In this document: piece after piece, positions 18,715 through 25,818 of the stretch
How positions within the stretch are numbered: position 1 is the first letter of the stretch
Layout of the letters: every line of letters starts with the position of its first letter
Assembly (NCBI GenBank): GCA_052389915.1
Contig: JBQTHL010000014.1
Location: 186,001-250,000 of the forward strand
Length of the DNA: 64,000 bases
Direction of reading: 5' to 3'
From: Panacagrimonas sp052389915
GTDB lineage: Bacteria > Pseudomonadota > Gammaproteobacteria > Nevskiales > Nevskiaceae
Program-made: the position numbers and the translations under genes
Notes under the pieces: model-generated
Told to the model about the DNA's origin: nothing
The model's input: only the letters and a program-made list of their open reading frames with translations
Database searches by the model: none

Positions 18715-19563
18715 TCACGCCCGGCGCGCACGACTCGTTCGCCACCACATCCACACCCCGCTGATCGCCAGCAGGATCGCGGCCACCCCCACCGCATTGA
18801 TCACGTACACCCCGCCGCGGCCGAAGATCGCGCCGCTGTGCGCATCCACCAGGATGTGTTCGAGCGTCACGTAAGGGCGCGAGAACGGCAGCAGGCGCTC
18901 GCGCTCGGCTTCAGGCAATTCGGTCGACTCGGACCACTGCACGCTCGCAGGGTCCACCGGCGTCCAGCTATTGCCGCCGTCGATGCTCCGAAAAGAGTCG
19001 AGGTCCTGTACGGCAATAGAGCCCGGCACGCCGGCGATGGAACCGATTCTGCGAATGGCGGAGACCGGCAGAATCGGCGAGCGCAGTTCGTCGTAACGCG
19101 CTCCGGCGGCGGTCACCACCGCGATGTGCTCGGCGTTGGCGACGAACAGCAACGGATTCTCTGCGCTGCCGCCGGCGACGAGGCCCAGCGGCGCGGCAAC
19201 CGGCGGCACTACCGGTTTGCCGTCGAGCACCGTGCCTTCCGGCGTCAGCGCCAGCCAGTGACTGCCGGCCGGAAAACCTGCAACCGGCGGTTCCGGTTTC
19301 AGGCTGTACAGCGACATCACCCAGCCCCAGTAAATCTTGTCGGTGTCGTAACCCCAGCTCGGACTCTGGTTGATGAGAACGCCGCTGAAGCCGAGCCAGC
19401 CCATGAACAGGAACGCGAACAGTCCCACGCGCTTGTGCCACTCACGCAAAAAAATCGTGAGGTTGCGCCGCGGCTTGAGCTTCGGCTGCGCCGACCGCGT
19501 CTCCGCAGCCGGGCGCAGCGGCTCGCCGTTCGCGTGGGTGAGGGCCATGTTGGAGTCGTTCAC
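18715..19563 (-). CDS. PepSY-associated transmembrane protein
   Basis: 282-residue inner-membrane protein: a first transmembrane helix about residues 47-67 preceded by LREWHKRVG, a periplasmic domain of about 180 residues, and a final helix (VGVAAILLAISGVWMWW) ending in basic residues. This layout matches PepSY-TM proteins, found with flavinylated carriers and iron or haem reduction systems. The His and Trp next to the helices are typical. GTG 19563 is taken as start; ATG 19548 is an alternative five codons later. It lies 14 bases after the FMN-binding gene and is surely cotranscribed. Confidence 0.8.
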   Translation of the reverse strand: MNDSNMALTHANGEPLRPAAETRSAQPKLKPRRNLTIFLREWHKRVGLFAFLFMGWLGFSGVLINQSPSWGYDTDKIYWGWVMSLYSLKPEPPVAGFPAGSHWLALTPEGTVLDGKPVVPPVAAPLGLVAGGSAENPLLFVANAEHIAVVTAAGARYDELRSPILPVSAIRRIGSIAGVPGSIAVQDLDSFRSIDGGNSWTPVDPASVQWSESTELPEAERERLLPFSRPYVTLEHILVDAHSGAIFGRGGVYVINAVGVAAILLAISGVWMWWRTSRARRA

Positions 19564-19577
19564 GGATCGGGCTGCGA

Positions 19578-20204
19578 TCAGGCGGCCATCTGGTCCAGCA
19601 TAAGCGCGGCGCGCGCCATGCGCTCCATCATCTTCACCGAGTATGTCGCGCCGGAAATATTGTCCACGCCCTTACTGAGTGCACCGCCCGCGACCTTGGC
19701 GCCCGCGAGCTGTTGCAGGAACGAGGGCTGCCCCACCTGCTCGCCGCGCGACTCGCGATAGATCAGCACCTTGGCCTGTTCGATGGCGGCGTCGCGCACC
19801 ACGAAGGCGCAAGTCGTAGGCGCATAACCCACCTTGCCCAGCTCGTCGAAAATCCATACGGTGCGGCCGTTGGCTCGCCAGTAACGCACGACCTGCGGCA
19901 GGGGCTGAATCATCGACGCGAGATTGCTCCCGGCGGCAACGGTCTTGGGAGGAGGAATGGCAGGCCCGAATATTTCGGCAAGGAATACTTCGGGCTTGAT
20001 GTTGAATTTGTAGAACTGCTCGAGTCCGCCTTTCGCGCTGTACTCGGCGGCATAGACGTCCTGGCGGGCGAACCATCCGACCAGCGGAATGGCGAAGAGG
20101 CTGCGGAGAACGGAGCGGCGCAGATCGCGATGCGAGTCGCCGCCCGTCACATCGATCGCCTCTGGAGCAATCCGCGGAGGCTTCGCTACGGTGTTGAGTT
20201 TCAT
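19578..20204 (-). CDS. FMN-binding domain protein with a covalent-flavin site, exported or membrane-anchored
   Basis: 208 residues. The C-terminus holds DNISGATYS, an exact match to the ApbE target motif D-x-x-S-G-A-T with Thr187 as the predicted attachment residue; the domain spans about residues 95-205. The N-terminal segment RRSVLRSLFAIPLVGWF follows two Arg, resembling a Tat signal or an uncleaved anchor. It therefore should carry covalent FMN outside the cytoplasm, loaded by the ApbE encoded in the same cluster, and pass electrons to or from the PepSY membrane protein immediately downstream. Confidence 0.85.
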   Translation of the reverse strand: MKLNTVAKPPRIAPEAIDVTGGDSHRDLRRSVLRSLFAIPLVGWFARQDVYAAEYSAKGGLEQFYKFNIKPEVFLAEIFGPAIPPPKTVAAGSNLASMIQPLPQVVRYWRANGRTVWIFDELGKVGYAPTTCAFVVRDAAIEQAKVLIYRESRGEQVGQPSFLQQLAGAKVAGGALSKGVDNISGATYSVKMMERMARAALMLDQMAA

Positions 20205-20318
20205 GGTGGGTTCTCTCGAAGTTTCTGGCGAGGTCTCGCAACGTCTCGGGTGAGTTTTCGCGAGCCTCTTATGGGGGTATGTCTTCCCACGTTCGTGGCA
20301 GCCGGGACGGATCACCGA

Positions 20319-20376
20319 ACTGCCGTGTCCGGATTGCGTGCATCCAATCGATGCATCGCGAACCCGACACGGCAGT
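20319..20376. repeat. Long hairpin in the spacer between the hemoglobin and FMN-binding genes
   Basis: ACTGCCGTGTC (20319-20329) pairs perfectly with GACACGGCAGT (20366-20376), and TGCATC (20339-20344) with GATGCA (20350-20355) forms the tip. No T-run follows on either strand, so it is not a standard terminator. It sits in a 240-base gap with no credible coding frame. It may stop ribonucleases, or separate expression of the two halves of the cluster. Confidence 0.7.
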
Positions 20377-20444
20377 CCCGTGCGCAATCCCGAACTACCG
20401 GGAACGTGTTGCTTCGGCCGCGCGCCGCGACAGCGTTTCGCGGA

Positions 20445-20915
20445 TCAGCGCGTCACGATGTCGTCGGTGAACGGCGCCAGCGCCGCAATCACCTGGTTGC
20501 AGGTCCAGTAGTGCAGGTTGACCCGCTCGCAGGCGTTGTAAGCCGCTTCCACAACCGCGTTGAACTGCTCCATATTGATGTTCAAGTCCGCGTGCGCGGC
20601 CACCATGCTGGCGCCCTGGTACTCGTTGGGGCCGCCCAGCACCATCGTTTCGAGCTGCGTGTTCAGGAAGATCTGACGCTCGGGGTTGCCGAATTCCTTG
20701 AACAGGAAGTTGATGCGCGTATCGAGCAGGATGAAGTGGAACAGGGCCTTGGCCCACTCGTGCACGCCTTCCTGACCGCCCCACAATTCGAGCGTGTTGG
20801 AAGGAATGCCCGGGACGGGGTTGGTCTTCTCTTCGCCGGCGACGGCGCTCTGAAGGGCGCTGCCGGCGAGCAGCCCGGCAGCCAGAAGCGATGCGGTGAT
20901 GCGGTTGCGTTTCAT
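20445..20915 (-). CDS. Exported group 1-like truncated hemoglobin
   Basis: 156 residues: a signal peptide (MKRNRITASLLAAGLLAGSALQSAVA) and then a 2/2 globin. LWGGQEGVHEWA, LLDTRINFLF and LGGPNEYQGASMVAAHADLNI match the family, with the proximal (F8) His in AAHADL. Alignment by eye puts Phe rather than Tyr at B10 (ALFHFILLD versus the usual FY). Truncated hemoglobins bind O2, NO or act as peroxidases; a periplasmic one is unusual. It lies 49 bases after the DUF3034 gene and upstream of the flavin genes, suggesting a shared redox job. Confidence 0.82.
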   Translation of the reverse strand: MKRNRITASLLAAGLLAGSALQSAVAGEEKTNPVPGIPSNTLELWGGQEGVHEWAKALFHFILLDTRINFLFKEFGNPERQIFLNTQLETMVLGGPNEYQGASMVAAHADLNINMEQFNAVVEAAYNACERVNLHYWTCNQVIAALAPFTDDIVTR

Positions 20916-20964
20916 GATGTCTCTCCTTGGTGAAGGGATGCAGCGTCAAGCAGCGGTACAACGA

Positions 20965-22026
20965 TCAGAACGTGAGATGCGTCGAAAAATAGAAGCCGTG
21001 CTGGTCAGGCGTCAGCGTGATGTCGCCGAGCATCGCGTAGGCAATGACGAAGGAGATGCGCTTGTTCGGTGCAAAGGCGAAGAACAAGTCGTACCAGTCG
21101 TCTTCCTTCTGGGTCAGCGTATTGTTGAGTGCGTCGAGTTCGGTGACGCCGAGCCGGTCGATCAATTCCAGCGGGAGCGCGTCGAGTATGTTCTTGACCA
21201 GAATCCCGTTTACGTTGACGCCCACGTTGTCGAGCGCCTTCCCGTGTTGCGCGAACTCGCCACCGAACACCGTGTTCTTGGCCACGAGCACGGCGATGGA
21301 GGCTTCGAGCCGAAGCTCGCGATCGTCGTCGCCCGGCCCGCCGAACCCGGTCAGGCCGGTCTGGTTGGCGCGCGTGTAACGACCGGTGATGTTGATCAGC
21401 GTGCTGAAGGGAAAATACACCTTGGTCGCGCTGATGTAGGCCTCCCAGTCCTTGTTGTCCTGGGCCTGCAAGGTGTGCAGCAGATCGGCGTTCTTGTTGT
21501 CCTTGTAGTAGCCGCCGATGGCCACCTGCGGAATGATGCTGTCCGAGGTGTACACCGCGTCGCCGAAGAGGCGCAGCTTGGCTCCGATCACGTCCATCTC
21601 GATGGTGGTGTTGAACGGCTCCACACCCGTTTCCGATGTGCCTGCGAGAAGGCTGGCCACCAGACCCACGGTGTCGAAGGTACCGCCGGTCGGCAGCGTG
21701 CTGCGTGTGAAGGACAGCTCGAAGCGGTCGTAGAAACCCACGGTGATGCCGTAGGAGTTGAGGCTGTAATCCGGCAGGTAGGCAAAGGTATAATGCAGAC
21801 CGGCATTGACGCCGTCGCGCGTGCCGTAACCCGAGATCACCGCCCACGGCGTGATACCGCCGCCGCCACCGCCGTCGATGGTCACCACACCGCCGGTGAG
21901 CAGCACCTTGCCGTCGTTGTAGAAACCCGCGTGTGCGGATGCACTGAAAAGACCCGCGGCGAGAACGGCTGCTCCCTGGAGAGCTCTCGTCACACCGGTT
22001 GCCGCCATGTTCGTCTTGCTTTTCAT
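20965..22026 (-). CDS. DUF3034 family outer-membrane beta-barrel protein
   Basis: 353 residues with a signal peptide (cleavage near SASAHA) and a beta-barrel-like sequence ending in HLTF, a C-terminal Phe typical for outer-membrane insertion. The opening KVLLTGGVVTIDGGGGGG, then TPWAVISGYGTR and YDRFELSFTRSTL, match what I recall of DUF3034, a family of unknown function in Xanthomonadales and Pseudomonas. ATG 22026 has AAGGAG 9 bases upstream. First gene of the leftward cluster; it may be a pore or receptor serving the periplasmic hemoglobin/flavin system. Confidence 0.75.
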   Translation of the reverse strand: MKSKTNMAATGVTRALQGAAVLAAGLFSASAHAGFYNDGKVLLTGGVVTIDGGGGGGITPWAVISGYGTRDGVNAGLHYTFAYLPDYSLNSYGITVGFYDRFELSFTRSTLPTGGTFDTVGLVASLLAGTSETGVEPFNTTIEMDVIGAKLRLFGDAVYTSDSIIPQVAIGGYYKDNKNADLLHTLQAQDNKDWEAYISATKVYFPFSTLINITGRYTRANQTGLTGFGGPGDDDRELRLEASIAVLVAKNTVFGGEFAQHGKALDNVGVNVNGILVKNILDALPLELIDRLGVTELDALNNTLTQKEDDWYDLFFAFAPNKRISFVIAYAMLGDITLTPDQHGFYFSTHLTF

Positions 22027-22129
22027 CGCCCCAAACTCCTTATGTTGATCGGTCGAAAAAATAATTGAGAAGTACTGCTCATCAACTCGAGAATTCGGCT
22101 GACCACGCTGTCCCCTGCGCGAAAATCCC

Positions 22130-22176
22130 AAAAAAAAAATCCACGGCGCTGGCTTGAATTCAAGCCAACAACGTGG
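22130..22176 (-). terminator. Intrinsic terminator or attenuator in the leader of the DUF3034 operon
   Basis: On the minus strand CCACG...CGTGG encloses the perfect palindrome GGCTTGAATTCAAGCC (22151-22166), and about ten T follow at once. No minus-strand gene lies to its right, but the DUF3034 gene starts 100 bases further on. The upstream minus-strand stretch (about 22177-22250) is itself rich in dyads such as CCAGCAGTGCTG. It could be an attenuator, end a small RNA, or insulate a promoter closer to the gene. Confidence 0.65.
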
Positions 22177-22340
22177 ACTTTGGTGTCCGGCTGATCCGGC
22201 AGCACTGCTGGATCGATGACCGCCGCACCCTGATGTTCAGGTGTACGGGAGAGCTTCAGCAAACGCTGTGCCAACGCGGCGGTTGTCGTGCTCGGGAACC
22301 CCTGGCGGTATCCGGAACATCGCACTGCGAAGCTTCCGCT

Positions 22341-22427
22341 GTAGGAGGGGCTTAAGCCCGACTGGCACTCGCCAAGCGAACCTCGCCGCGCACTTCGCGC
22401 TTGCAGTCGGGGCGGAGCCCCTCCTAC
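22341..22427. repeat. REP-like element, GTAGGAGGGG family
   Basis: GTAGGAGGGGC at the left and GCCCCTCCTAC at the right form long inverted arms around a less conserved centre (cttgcagtcggggc on the right arm). Same family as the copies near 29.3, 36.2, 38.4, 56.4 and 63.0 kb. Confidence 0.85.
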
Positions 22428-22814
22428 GGTTGCTTCGCGATGACGGCGCAATCCGGCGCCGCCGGCTCCTCATATACAGGCGTGCTCACAGCAGTACGCT
22501 CAGCCCGCTCGCCCTATTTCAGTGCCGATTTCAGTGCCGACGCCTCGCTGCTCGACGCGCGGCCCTGCACGATATGACACCCGAGTCGCTGGCACGCCTG
22601 TTGCTGACCGGTGCGGAGGCCCGCTGCATCCGTGCACCGGTCCGGGCAGACCCGTCAAGGCTGACGCGTCTGTCGTGCAGGACACCGAAGTCCATCTGCC
22701 CGCTCGGGGCCGATGGATTTTTTTTGGCCCGGCGTCGGTACGGGAATGCTGCGCCGGGCCACGCGGTGACCCATCTCATAACCACGAATGCCGTGGGATA
22801 AACAAGGGAATGAC
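22428..22814. other. Non-coding stretch upstream of the OmpA-cupredoxin gene
   Basis: No credible gene; the open frames here lack ribosome sites and family resemblance. It holds a tandem duplication of ATTTCAGTGCCG (about 22516-22539), a dyad around ACCGGTGC...GCACCGGT (about 22608-22643) and a T8 tract (22714-22721). The promoter of the OmpA-cupredoxin gene must be here but no clear -35/-10 pair was found. Confidence 0.5.
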
Positions 22815-24323
22815 ATGAACCGATTTACGAACAGATTGGCAACGCCCTATCGACTCGGCCTGATCCCGCTTGCGGTGCTAGCAACTTTTGGAAGCAGCGC
22901 AGTGCTCGCTCAGGAAGACAACCGCTTCTACATCGCACCGATGGGGACCTTCGTGCTGGCAGACGACGACCGTCACTCGGACGACGGTGTCGGCGGCACC
23001 CTGGCTTTGGGTTTGCCTCTGGCCAAGTCGGTAGACGTCGAACTGCGCGCGGCCTATCTCGATTACAAGGCCGACGACAACGACGACGACGGCGGGCTGC
23101 TGGGCCTGGGCGACGACGAGAGCGAAAACAGCGACGTCACCACCGGCGGTTTCGGAACGAACGTGTTTCTGTTCGGTCGCCGTGTCCCCTACCTCCACTT
23201 CGACGTGATGGTCGGCGACAACACCGTATTCAACTACGGGCTGGGATACGACCTGGCCATCGGCAAGTCCTTCGGCCTGCGCTTCGAGGCGCTACGCCAC
23301 ACCGAATCCAACAGCGACGACGGCGGCCCCGAGTTTCACGAGGTGCTGTTCAACGTCGGCGTGCGTATTCCCTTCGGCCGCATTCCCGAACCGCCGCCGC
23401 CGCCCGCTCCGCCGCCGGTGGAAGTGGTACCGGTCGCACCCCCTCCGCCGATCTGTTCCAACGGGCTGGACGACGACGGCGACGGGCTCGTCGACTTCCC
23501 CGCCGACAAGGGCTGCGAGTCGGCAGAGGACGGCGACGAAGTCGATCCGCCACCGAAGTGCAGGGCGCCCGAACCGGGTCAGCCGGTGAGCCTCGACGGT
23601 TGCGCGGTGGGCGACACCATCGTGCTGCGCGGCGTGAATTTCGATTTCGACAAGTCCACGCTCACGGTCAACGCCAAGAGCATTCTCGACGGCGTGGCCG
23701 AGGCCCTGACCTCGCGTCCTGACGTGAAGGTCGAACTGGGCGGCCACACCGATGCCAAGGGCTCGGACGAGTACAACGCCAAGCTGTCGGACCGGCGTGC
23801 CAAATCGGTGGTGGCATATCTCGCGAAGAAGGGCATCGACAAGTCGCGCATGACCTTCAAGGGTTACGGCGAGTCTGTGCCGGTGGCGAGCAACGATACC
23901 GACGAAGGCCGCGAGCTGAATCGCCGGGTCGAGCTCAAGGTCACCGAATCGGCCGGCGGCGTCACGGTGGCGCCGGTCCCGTCGGGTGCCGAGCCCGTGC
24001 CCGTGCCCGCGGAAGACTCGGCCGAACCGCCTGCCGCTGCCATTCCGGGCGAGCCGGAACCGGTTGCGGCAGCGGCCGCAAGCGGCAGCACAGTGACGAT
24101 CAAGGACTTCGCCTACGCACCGGCGCAGCTCACCATACCGATCGGCACCACCGTGGTGTGGACCAACGAGGACGGCTCCAAGCACTTCGTTGCGTTCACC
24201 GACGAGAGTAGTGCACGCATGGGCAAGGGCGAGACGTACTCGCGCACTTTCGGTGCGCCGGGCATCTACCCCTACGTCTGCACCCTTCACCCCACCATGA
24301 CCGGGACCGTCGTCGTGCAATAG
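22815..24323 (+). CDS. OmpA-family outer-membrane protein fused to a C-terminal amicyanin-like cupredoxin domain
   Basis: 502 residues. Signal peptide ending AVLA-QED; an eight-strand-type beta-barrel about 25-190; a proline-rich hinge about 193-215; a calcium-loop-like segment (NGLDDDGDGLVDFPADKGC); an OmpA peptidoglycan-binding domain about 276-375 (FDFDKSTL, GGHTDAKGSDEYN, NRRVEL); an Ala/Pro/Glu linker; and a cupredoxin domain about 427-502. The copper ligands are all visible: His457 (SKHFV), Cys489, His492 and Met495 (CTLHPTM), the Cys-x2-His-x2-Met spacing of amicyanin. It should tether a type 1 copper site to the cell wall or outer membrane. Followed by its own terminator. Confidence 0.92.
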   Translation: MNRFTNRLATPYRLGLIPLAVLATFGSSAVLAQEDNRFYIAPMGTFVLADDDRHSDDGVGGTLALGLPLAKSVDVELRAAYLDYKADDNDDDGGLLGLGDDESENSDVTTGGFGTNVFLFGRRVPYLHFDVMVGDNTVFNYGLGYDLAIGKSFGLRFEALRHTESNSDDGGPEFHEVLFNVGVRIPFGRIPEPPPPPAPPPVEVVPVAPPPPICSNGLDDDGDGLVDFPADKGCESAEDGDEVDPPPKCRAPEPGQPVSLDGCAVGDTIVLRGVNFDFDKSTLTVNAKSILDGVAEALTSRPDVKVELGGHTDAKGSDEYNAKLSDRRAKSVVAYLAKKGIDKSRMTFKGYGESVPVASNDTDEGRELNRRVELKVTESAGGVTVAPVPSGAEPVPVPAEDSAEPPAAAIPGEPEPVAAAAASGSTVTIKDFAYAPAQLTIPIGTTVVWTNEDGSKHFVAFTDESSARMGKGETYSRTFGAPGIYPYVCTLHPTMTGTVVVQ

Positions 24324-24376
24324 CTTCTCCGGTTTCTTCCCTCCCTCGATCTCTCTCTCCTCGAGGGCTTCCCATT

Positions 24377-24412
24377 GGCCCGCCCACGGCAACGTCGGCG
24401 GGCCTCTTCTTT
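24377..24412 (+). terminator. Terminator after the OmpA-cupredoxin gene
   Basis: GGCCCGCC (24377-24384) pairs with GGCGGGCC (24397-24404), followed by a T-rich CTCTTCTTT. It lies 54 bases past the stop. Confidence 0.7.
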
Positions 24413-24629
24413 GGGGCCACCGGAAGCCGGTGGGCAGTCGCGCATCGAACAGACGGGTCCGAGGCGCTCGTTTTTTTGAGGAGAGGCGGGTCGGAATCCA
24501 TTCGGGCACCATCGGCGTAAACTGAGGTCAGAGTCCGGGAACCAATGGCGCTTCCCGCTCCCGACCCGCCCGTGCCGGGTCCCGGCAGTGAGGCCGGAGA
24601 TGCAGTGGCACAGCATTCCCAAACCCCTG
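24413..24629. other. Intergenic stretch before the BON gene
   Basis: Nothing recognisable beyond short GC-rich dyads (a CCCGGCACGGGCG-type one near 24570); probably holds the promoter of the BON gene. Confidence 0.4.
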
Positions 24630-24641
24630 AAGGAGATTTCC

Positions 24642-24959
24642 ATGAACCTCACCCTGTTTCGTAACTCACACGTCCGCGCCGGCGCTCTTGCACTCTTGTT
24701 GTGCGCGACCCCGGGCTTTGCGGCCGACGCAAGCCCCTCATCGGACGACGCGCTCACCGCAAGCGTGCAGGCCGCGCTGGCGGCGGACAAGCGGCTGCAA
24801 GTCCTCTCACCCATCGAGGTCAAGACGCGCGATGGCGTCGTCAGCCTAGCCGGCGAAGTCGGCTCCGCATCGCAGGTTTATCGCGCGGTGGAAACCACCC
24901 GCACCGTCGATGGCGTCAAGGATGTCGACACGTTCCACCTCGACGCCGGCTCGCACTGA
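24642..24959 (+). CDS. Exported BON-domain protein
   Basis: 105 residues: signal peptide (about 1-28, ending GFAAD) and one BON domain (about 35-103) with the typical SVQAALAADKRLQVLSPIEV and DGVVSLAGEVGSASQ segments and a closing VDGVKDVDTF. BON domains (OsmY-type) bind phospholipid membranes and appear under osmotic or envelope stress. ATG 24642 has AAGGAG 6 bases upstream. A strong terminator follows, so it is a single-gene unit. Confidence 0.9.
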   Translation: MNLTLFRNSHVRAGALALLLCATPGFAADASPSSDDALTASVQAALAADKRLQVLSPIEVKTRDGVVSLAGEVGSASQVYRAVETTRTVDGVKDVDTFHLDAGSH

Positions 24960-24996
24960 GTCGCTTCGTGAACGCCTGATTGCGGCGTGAAATCCG

Positions 24997-25034
24997 GGGC
25001 TGCACCGAAATATCGGTGCAGCCCTTAATTTTTT
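24997..25034 (+). terminator. Rho-independent terminator after the BON gene
   Basis: Perfect 12-base stem GGGCTGCACCGA/TCGGTGCAGCCC with a 4-base loop, then TTAATTTTTT. Confidence 0.92.
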
Positions 25035-25161
25035 GCACCGCTTTTTCGGTGCGTGCCCTTCGACGGCACAGAGTTTGCGCCTTGAACGGTCAAGGTCATC
25101 GACGACCTGCTGTATGCGGCCACCGCTGTCCGCCCTGCCCCGCTTGCCGCCAGGTGCCGAC

Positions 25162-25332
25162 ATGCTCGATCAAACGCTATTCCCTTTCATCGACGCCGCG
25201 ATGTGCGTCATCTTGCTGCTGGCTTTGATCGCCATGCCCCTACTGATTCCTGTGCCCGCGATCGACCGCGCGCTGCGTTTCGTGAGGAACCGCTTGGGCA
25301 AAGCGGGCGGAGCGAGTTCCAAGCGGAATTGA
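25162..25332 (+). CDS. Possible small single-pass membrane protein
   Basis: 56 residues starting MLDQTLFPFIDAAM, with one strong hydrophobic helix (about residues 16-36) and a basic C-terminus (RFVRNRLGK), a positive-inside layout. No family recognised. Ribosome site is weak (AGGTG). A longer frame opens upstream at 25033, but its extra residues look non-coding. Between the BON terminator and the next small gene; function unknown. Confidence 0.4.
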   Translation: MLDQTLFPFIDAAMCVILLLALIAMPLLIPVPAIDRALRFVRNRLGKAGGASSKRN

Positions 25333-25487
25333 GGTCGCGGGCATGCCCCGCTCACATCGAACAAGCTGGGCAAAGCTTCTGTAGGAGGGGCATCGGTACG
25401 CTACCAGCGATCCATCAGGGCTTGCCCGGCTTGGTCCGTCGTTTGCGGGGACTGCATACTGGAATCCTCGCAAGAGACTTGAACCGT

Positions 25488-25727
25488 ATGACCCTGGAAC
25501 AAATCGCCATCCGTGCCGCGACCGTTCGACGACAGCACGCGCATTACCCCGTTTTTGTCGAGCGCTGCGAGCGCATCGCGCAACAGGCGCACGACCTCGG
25601 CTGGAAGGTCGCGGTGATGCTCAACGGCGAACGCGCGGTGCGTAACGCGGAGTCTCTGCTCGGGACGCATCTGCGCGCGGATTTTCCTTCCAGCACGCCG
25701 CTGTCCAAACTGATTTACGGAGTCTGA
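25488..25727 (+). CDS. Small hypothetical soluble protein
   Basis: 79 residues starting MTLEQIAIRAATVRRQ; predicted mostly helical with a mixed-charge composition and coding-like GC3. No family recognised and no signal peptide. The frame is open upstream to 25203, but the stretch before 25488 includes a half-copy of the GTAGGAGGGG repeat (25382-25391) and is probably untranslated. It ends 91 bases before the PQQ dehydrogenase; cotranscription is possible but unproven. Confidence 0.5.
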   Translation: MTLEQIAIRAATVRRQHAHYPVFVERCERIAQQAHDLGWKVAVMLNGERAVRNAESLLGTHLRADFPSSTPLSKLIYGV

Positions 25728-25818
25728 TCGTCCGGAAGGCGTGCAGCTTCCGGGAGCAGGATCGGGGTCATCAGGCCCCGGCAATAAATTGAAACCGCGA
25801 CCTCTGGAGAAACGCACC

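Noticed and set aside
22130..22176. FMN riboswitch before the flavin cluster
   Set aside because: The conserved RFN-element sequence (AGGGTAAATGCC-type) is absent; only a generic structured leader with a terminator can be claimed.
22241..22801. 186-residue frame in the gap before the OmpA-cupredoxin gene
   Set aside because: It translates a REP-like element, lacks a ribosome site and has no family resemblance.
25203..25487. Upstream extension of the 79-residue hypothetical
   Set aside because: Overlaps the small membrane protein in another frame and a half-REP; ATG 25488 is a better start.
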